From assembly GCA_947304475.1 (NCBI GenBank), contig CAMZBE010000038.1:1-8973 (forward strand): 8,973 bases of DNA, in the 5' to 3' direction. Of this stretch, positions 5,412-8,973 are shown piece after piece. The translations under genes were made by a program, and so were the position numbers. Position 1 is the stretch's first letter, and every line of letters begins with the position of its first letter. Origin of the DNA: an uncultured Clostridia bacterium. Its GTDB lineage: Bacteria > Bacillota > Clostridia > Oscillospirales > CAG-272. The notes beneath the pieces were generated by a model. The model worked only from the letters and a program-made list of their open reading frames with translations. It made no database searches and was not told the DNA's origin.

Positions 5412-6854
5412 ATGGCAAACGACAAGAAATTCGTAGAACAGATCACCCCGATGGAAGAAGATTTCGGGCAGTGGTATACCGACGTCGTGAAAAAGGCGGA
5501 ACTGGTCGACTATTCCGGCGTGAAAGGGTGCATGGTCATCCGCCCCTACGGCTACGCGATCTGGGAGAACATCCAGCACGACCTCGACGCGCGTTTCAAG
5601 GCGCTCGGACACGAGAACGTCTATATGCCGATGTTCATTCCCGAATCGCTTCTCCAGAAGGAGAAGGATCACGTCGCGGGTTTTGCGCCCGAATGTGCGT
5701 GGGTGACGATCGGCGGGCAGAACCAACTGTCCGAACGGCTCTGCGTCCGCCCGACGTCCGAGACGCTCTTCTGCGAGCATTATAAGAACATCATCCAGTC
5801 CTACCGCGACCTGCCGAAACTGTATAACCAGTGGGCGAACGTCGTCCGGTGGGAGAAGACCACGCGTCCGTTCCTTCGCACCTCGGAATTCCTCTGGCAG
5901 GAAGGGCACACCATGCACGAGACCGAGGAAGAGGCGCGCGAAGAGACGCTCCGGATGCTGAAGGTCTACGAGGACTTCTACGCCGAGGCGCTCGCGATCC
6001 CCGCCTACGTCGGGCGCAAGACCGAGAAGGAAAAGTTCGCCGGCGCCGAGGAAACCTACACCATCGAACCCATGATGCACAACGGCGTCGCGCTGCAGGG
6101 CGGCACGTCGCACTACTTCGGCACGGGCTTCTGCCGGGCGTTCGGGATCACCTTCACCGCCCGCGACAACACGCAGCAGTACCCGCACCAGACGTCCTGG
6201 GGCGTTTCCACCCGCTCGATCGGCGCGATCATCATGACGCACGGCGACAACAGCGGACTGATCCTGCCGCCCCGCGTCGCCCCGATCCAGGTCGTGATCG
6301 TCCCGGTCGCGCAGCACAAGCCCGGCGTCCTGGAAAAAGCCGAAGAGATCCGCAAAAAACTCGCGCAGAAGAACGTCCGCGTCAAACTCGACGCCAGCGA
6401 CAACTCGACGGGTTGGAAGTTCTCGGAGTACGAGATGAAGGGCGTGCCGGTCCGGCTTGAAATCGGTCCGCGCGACATCGAGAACAACTCCTGCGTCCTG
6501 GTCAGCCGCGTCACCCGCGAAAAGTCCTTCGTCTCGCTCGACGGGATTGAAGAGGCGGTCGAAAAGATGCTGCAGCAGGTCCACGACGAACTCTATCAGC
6601 GGGCGCTGCAGAACCGCACCGAAAAGACCTACGACGCGCGCTCCTACGACGAGTTCCTCGATATCGCCGCGAACAAACCCGGCTACATCCGCGCCATGTG
6701 GTGCGGCGACGCCGCCTGCGAAGACAAGATCAAGGACGAGACCGGCGGCGTCAAGTCGCGCTGCATCCCCTTCATCGAAGATCACCTGTCCGACGTGTGC
6801 GTTTGCTGCGGCAAACCCGCCAAGCATTTGGTCATCTGGGGTCGCCAGTATTGA
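5412..6854 (+). CDS. proS: Prolyl-tRNA synthetase, type 3 (archaeal/eukaryote-like form)
   Basis: This class II synthetase joins proline to tRNA-Pro in the cytoplasm using ATP. The 480-aa product has the length of the short type-3 form, which lacks the editing insertion of the long bacterial form. Visible elements are the proline/ATP site RPTSE (residues 113-117), motif 2 RWEKTTRPFLRTSEFLWQEG (146-165), TSHYFG (232-237), motif 3 IIMTHGDNSGLILPP (273-287), an anticodon-binding domain (about 290-395), and a C-terminal zinc-binding domain with Cys431, Cys436, Cys451 and the cluster Cys463/465/466. The chain ends in GRQY, the conserved C-terminal Tyr of this group. The ATG at 5412 follows GGAG by 7 nt. 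A consensus promoter precedes the gene and a hairpin terminator lies 160 bp after it. The tRNA-Pro in this window has C1-G72 and A73, so this enzyme should accept that bacterial acceptor end. Confidence 0.98.
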   Translation: MANDKKFVEQITPMEEDFGQWYTDVVKKAELVDYSGVKGCMVIRPYGYAIWENIQHDLDARFKALGHENVYMPMFIPESLLQKEKDHVAGFAPECAWVTIGGQNQLSERLCVRPTSETLFCEHYKNIIQSYRDLPKLYNQWANVVRWEKTTRPFLRTSEFLWQEGHTMHETEEEAREETLRMLKVYEDFYAEALAIPAYVGRKTEKEKFAGAEETYTIEPMMHNGVALQGGTSHYFGTGFCRAFGITFTARDNTQQYPHQTSWGVSTRSIGAIIMTHGDNSGLILPPRVAPIQVVIVPVAQHKPGVLEKAEEIRKKLAQKNVRVKLDASDNSTGWKFSEYEMKGVPVRLEIGPRDIENNSCVLVSRVTREKSFVSLDGIEEAVEKMLQQVHDELYQRALQNRTEKTYDARSYDEFLDIAANKPGYIRAMWCGDAACEDKIKDETGGVKSRCIPFIEDHLSDVCVCCGKPAKHLVIWGRQY

Positions 6855-7013
6855 CGGACGACGCGTGGATGCACGGGAACCCCCAACGCTCTCAAGTTCG
6901 CGTCGGGGAACCCCTGGCACGCACAGACCGAAAAACGAATGGGATCTGTTATGATCCGTTAAAGCATTCCGCTCTGTGAAAACTCCTTGCATTGATAAAC
7001 GCAAATTAAGGTT
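6855..7013. other. Non-coding stretch after proS
   Basis: No gene with a ribosome binding site is seen between the proS stop and its terminator. It carries two copies of GGGAACCCC-like sequence (near 6880 and 6905) and a short inverted repeat GGATC/GATCC (6942-6957). The stretch would be transcribed as the proS 3' UTR. It opens the 655-bp gene-free region that runs to 7509. Confidence 0.5.
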
Positions 7014-7045
7014 GAAAACCTCCCGCGGTTCCGCGGGAGGTTTTC
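7014..7045 (+). terminator. Hairpin terminator of proS, possibly bidirectional
   Basis: A 15-bp perfect inverted repeat (7014-7028 with 7031-7045) has a CCCGCGG core flanked by GAAAA and TTTTC. The GC core followed by TTTTCTCC fits intrinsic termination on the plus strand, and the symmetry gives the minus strand the same signal. It lies 160 bp past the proS stop with no other gene between. Confidence 0.85.
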
Positions 7046-7056
7046 TCCATTTGATT

Positions 7057-7192
7057 CAAATTCGTTTTCCTCTCCCCGTTCTCGACCGCTTGCAGTACCT
7101 TCGTACAGCGTCGGGTCGAGAACGAGGATTCTGCACGCACCTCCGCGCGCCTGATAGCAATAGCTGGAGGAGAGAAAACGAAAAACGAATTG
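7057..7192. repeat. Nested inverted-repeat element of about 136 bp
   Basis: The outer arms CAAATTCGTTTT (7057-7068) and AAAACGAATTG (7182-7192) are inverted copies apart from one base. Next come CCTCTCC (7069-7075) and GGAGGAGAG (7166-7174). Inside, a perfect 10-bp stem GTTCTCGACC/GGTCGAGAAC (7078-7087 with 7114-7123) encloses GTAC-CTTC-GTAC (7095-7106). No gene is convincing on either strand. The nesting could be a small transposon-like repeat (MITE or REP type) or a structured RNA. Only one copy is visible here, so the repeat status is untested. Confidence 0.5.
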
Positions 7193-7295
7193 CAAGGTTT
7201 TTGACGGTCCGAACGTGCAGCAGGTTGTTTCGTTCTTATATTCATTTTCTATATCAATAATCAAAATGTCTCCGTGAAGCCAAAGCGTTATGGTC

Positions 7296-7325
7296 TTGAC
7301 ATCGTTGTGTGTATTGTGGTATAAT
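7296..7325 (+). promoter_or_regulatory. Promoter of the DNRLRE surface-protein gene, extended -10
   Basis: -35 TTGACA (7296-7301) and -10 TATAAT (7320-7325) are both perfect. The spacing is 18 bp, and TG lies one base before the -10 (TGGTATAAT). The transcript should start near 7332, about 178 nt before the ATG, which is unusually far. Confidence 0.88.
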
Positions 7326-7329
7326 TCGG

Positions 7330-7457
7330 TTGACAGTTATCGAACTATCCGTGTTCCCCCAAAAAAAAGAAAGGAGGATGCGCCGGTAATCTAATATTCA
7401 ATTTTCAACTCATCTTTATGCATATTATGCGTTTTAATCTGATCGTATAACTGTCAA
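7330..7457 (+). promoter_or_regulatory. Structured 5' leader closed by an 11-bp helix (riboswitch-like, unidentified)
   Basis: The first bases of the predicted transcript, TTGACAGTTAT (7330-7340), are exactly complementary to ATAACTGTCAA (7447-7457). They would close the leader as one domain of about 128 nt. Inside are CCCCC followed by an A-run (7356-7368), an isolated AAAGGAGG, and a small hairpin GCAT-ATT-ATGC (7420-7430). It does not match any riboswitch class I know. It could be a regulatory RNA, or the arms could be terminal repeats of a small element. Confidence 0.42.
7370..7377 (+). promoter_or_regulatory. Orphan Shine-Dalgarno sequence
   Basis: AAAGGAGG is close to a perfect ribosome binding site, but the ATG right after it has no spacing and opens only a three-codon frame (Met-Arg-Arg-stop). 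No other start codon sits at a usable distance. The gene that follows begins 130 bp later with its own site (GGAGA, 7498-7502). It may be a regulatory ribosome stand-by site or the remnant of a lost gene. Confidence 0.5.
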
Positions 7458-7459
7458 GC

Positions 7460-7490
7460 AAAAGACCGCTCTCATTTATGAGTCTTTTAT
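7460..7490 (+). terminator. Terminator-like hairpin in the leader (possible attenuator)
   Basis: AAAAGA (7460-7465) can pair with TCTTTT (7483-7488). CTCA/TGAG (7471-7474 with 7479-7482) pair inside, and CCGCT is left as a bulge. The T-run (TCTTTTAT) is short and the stem is AU-rich, so termination would be inefficient. It lies between the closed leader domain and the ribosome binding site, where an attenuator would be expected. Confidence 0.35.
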
Positions 7491-7509
7491 CGTGATTGGA
7501 GATCATCTA

Positions 7510-8973
7510 ATGAAAAAGTCGTTTATACATCATCTCTTTTCTCTTTGCCTTGCAGCTTTACTTCTCTTTACCTCTCTCCCCCTCGGCATCTTTGCAAATG
7601 ACGCGGAAACGACCGCAGAAGCGGCTGTTGCCAACGACGGCTTGACCGCGACCGTATCCGAGGCCGTTTCTCTTCTCCCGACGGGATACGAAGATGAACC
7701 GACCTTCCCGGAGGAGATTTCCGAACTCCGCACCGAAAACGTCAAGCATTTTGACAAGGGAGACGGCACCTACGAGGCGATCTCCTATGGCGGTGCTGTC
7801 CACCGCAAGGACGCCGACGGCAAATGGCAGGATATCGACAATACACTGACTCTGCGCGAAGATCGCGGTGCCGAACGCTACGTCGACACCGACGCGCGAA
7901 TCTCCTTTGCTCCTGCGGCGTCAAGCGGCACCGCTCTTTGGCAGCTTTCGGAGAACGGCTATTCAATCTCGCTTTCACTTGCCGACGCCGATCTGCGTTC
8001 GGGTGCCGCGGCAGACGTCAAAAACCACGCGTCGCGCGCCGAACAGATCGCGGCGGCGAAAAAGGCCGACGATACCGACGCGCTCTTCCGGGTCGACAAC
8101 ACCACGAAGATCCTCTATCGAAACGTTCTTGCGGACGCCGATCTCGAGTATATTCTTTCGGGCAACGACGTCAAAGAGACGATCCTCGTCCAAAGCAAAC
8201 GCGAAACCTACGACTTCCCGTTCCGTCTCTCGCTCTCGGGGCTGATCCCCAAAGCGACCGAGGACGGCGCGATCCTGCTTTGTGACGCCGAGAACGGCGA
8301 CGCGGTCTATTATATCCCCGCCCCCTATATGACCGACGCGGCAGACGCGTATTCCAACGAAGTCCAACTTCTGCTTTCCGACCTCGGGGACGGGGAGTAT
8401 TCCCTCATCGTTTCCGCCTCCGACGAATGGATCAACGATCCCGAACGCGCCTTCCCCGTTGCGATCGATCCCTCCATATCCGACCAAAGCGGAACGTACG
8501 ATACCTATTTCGGCTGCGATTCCGATGCGCACAAGAGTACAGTTTTCGGCGGCTCTTCAGCCATGTATCTCAGCAACAGACAGACTCCGTTTATCAAATC
8601 GACGTCCATGCCGGTTTTGCCGAACGGATCGATCGTCGCAAACGCCCGACTCTTTGTCGCCTACTATTACGGCTCCGGCGTGACCAACTCGACGCTCGTT
8701 TCCGCGCACCGCGCTACGAGAGATTGGAACGAAAACAGCGACACGTGGAATTCGATGAGTCAAAACGGCGCCGATCCGTCGCTCGGGCTCGTATCCACGT
8801 CGCTTTCGGAAACCTATCTTTCGACCGGATCCGATTACCCGAAATGGGCAGGAATAGACGTTACCGACGCCGTGCAATACTGGTACAACGGAACCAGTTA
8901 CGCAAATCACTACAACTACGGGATCGGGCTGAAATGGGTTTCCGGCAATTTCTACGTCATTTTCCATGCCCGT
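7510..8973 (+). CDS. Large secreted DNRLRE-domain protein, 3' end beyond the window
   Basis: 488 residues are visible without a stop. The N-terminus is a Sec signal peptide (MKKSF, hydrophobic to about residue 28, likely cut after FA at 29), so the protein is exported. Residues 30 to about 320 form the lead-in region seen in large clostridial surface proteins. It contains KWQDIDNTL and KILYRNVLADADLEYILSGNDVKETI-like strands and ends in FPVAIDP (315-321). From about 325 a DNRLRE-type domain follows, recognisable by ANARLFVAYYY, TRDWNENSDTWNS and the WAGIDVTDAVQYWYNG segment. Such proteins often continue into RHS/YD repeats or cell-wall-binding parts and act at the cell surface, sometimes as toxins or adhesins; that cannot be seen here. 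The ATG follows GGAGA by about 8 nt. Composition is less GC-rich at the start than in proS. Confidence 0.88.
   Translation, partial: MKKSFIHHLFSLCLAALLLFTSLPLGIFANDAETTAEAAVANDGLTATVSEAVSLLPTGYEDEPTFPEEISELRTENVKHFDKGDGTYEAISYGGAVHRKDADGKWQDIDNTLTLREDRGAERYVDTDARISFAPAASSGTALWQLSENGYSISLSLADADLRSGAAADVKNHASRAEQIAAAKKADDTDALFRVDNTTKILYRNVLADADLEYILSGNDVKETILVQSKRETYDFPFRLSLSGLIPKATEDGAILLCDAENGDAVYYIPAPYMTDAADAYSNEVQLLLSDLGDGEYSLIVSASDEWINDPERAFPVAIDPSISDQSGTYDTYFGCDSDAHKSTVFGGSSAMYLSNRQTPFIKSTSMPVLPNGSIVANARLFVAYYYGSGVTNSTLVSAHRATRDWNENSDTWNSMSQNGADPSLGLVSTSLSETYLSTGSDYPKWAGIDVTDAVQYWYNGTSYANHYNYGIGLKWVSGNFYVIFHAR

Noticed and set aside
5231..5446. In-frame upstream extension of the lipoprotein gene
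   Set aside because: It would overlap the divergent proS start and both promoters, and would bury the lipoprotein signal peptide inside the chain.
5082..7004. A 640-codon minus-strand frame opposite proS
   Set aside because: It covers the complement of a certain proS gene and runs through the proS promoter and the lipoprotein gene. No domain or ribosome binding site supports it.
6959..7264. Small frames of about 80-100 codons on both strands around the inverted-repeat element
   Set aside because: They mirror each other across the inverted repeats, lack ribosome binding sites and have no recognisable sequence.
7378..7389. Three-codon leader peptide (Met-Arg-Arg)
   Set aside because: The ribosome binding site touches the ATG with no spacing and three codons carry no recognisable regulatory pattern. 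The site is reported as an orphan Shine-Dalgarno instead.
1..8973. CRISPR array or complete transposon
   Set aside because: No regularly spaced direct repeats, transposase or recombinase gene is visible anywhere in the window.

Overview
The window looks like a chromosomal segment of an uncultured, spore-forming-lineage Clostridia-type bacterium with a fairly GC-rich genome (sampled stretches of the synthetase gene reach about 70% GC). Grounds for this are a recognisable SpoIVB sporulation peptidase, canonical sigma-A-type promoters (TTGACA/TATAAT) with strong purine-rich ribosome binding sites, a prokaryotic-type-3 (archaeal/eukaryote-like) prolyl-tRNA synthetase common in Clostridia, and a large secreted DNRLRE-type surface protein. 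The species cannot be named from the sequence.

Layout. Positions 1-972 (+) hold the 3' part of an AT-rich (about one third GC) gene for a PD-(D/E)XK nuclease-like protein. It contrasts with everything to its right and ends near the 3' end of a tRNA gene, so it is probably the edge of an acquired island. From 1073 to 2187, on the minus strand, lie a trmB promoter, trmB (tRNA m7G46 methyltransferase), a 72-aa single-pass membrane protein, a consensus promoter, tRNA-Pro(UGG) with encoded CCA, and a hairpin terminator. From 2213 to 3325 (-) is spoIVB. From 3495 to 5287 (-) is a two-gene operon: a promoter, a SurA/PrsA-like lipoprotein, a translationally coupled 194-aa protein resembling a degenerate histidine-kinase-type ATPase fold, and a strong terminator. 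A divergent promoter region (5231-5411) then leads into proS (5412-6854, +), which ends in a 15-bp hairpin terminator at 7014-7045.

From 6855 to 7509 there is no convincing gene. This 655-bp stretch holds the proS terminator, a nested inverted-repeat element (about 7057-7192), an extended -10 promoter (7296-7325) and a structured leader of about 180 nt. The leader has a closing helix, an orphan Shine-Dalgarno sequence and a terminator-like hairpin. It precedes the 5' part of a large secreted DNRLRE-domain protein (7510 to beyond the window end).

How the genes fit together: the central 6 kb is mostly housekeeping. It combines tRNA-Pro, the enzyme that charges it, and a tRNA methyltransferase for which this tRNA has the right target base (G46), with sporulation and envelope-folding genes. 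The two flanks look like accessory DNA: an AT-rich nuclease at the left and a large surface protein with an unusual leader at the right. I found no clear-cut new system. The best leads are the leader at 7330-7509, the nested repeat at 7057-7192, the coupled ATPase-fold-like protein and the tRNA-adjacent nuclease.
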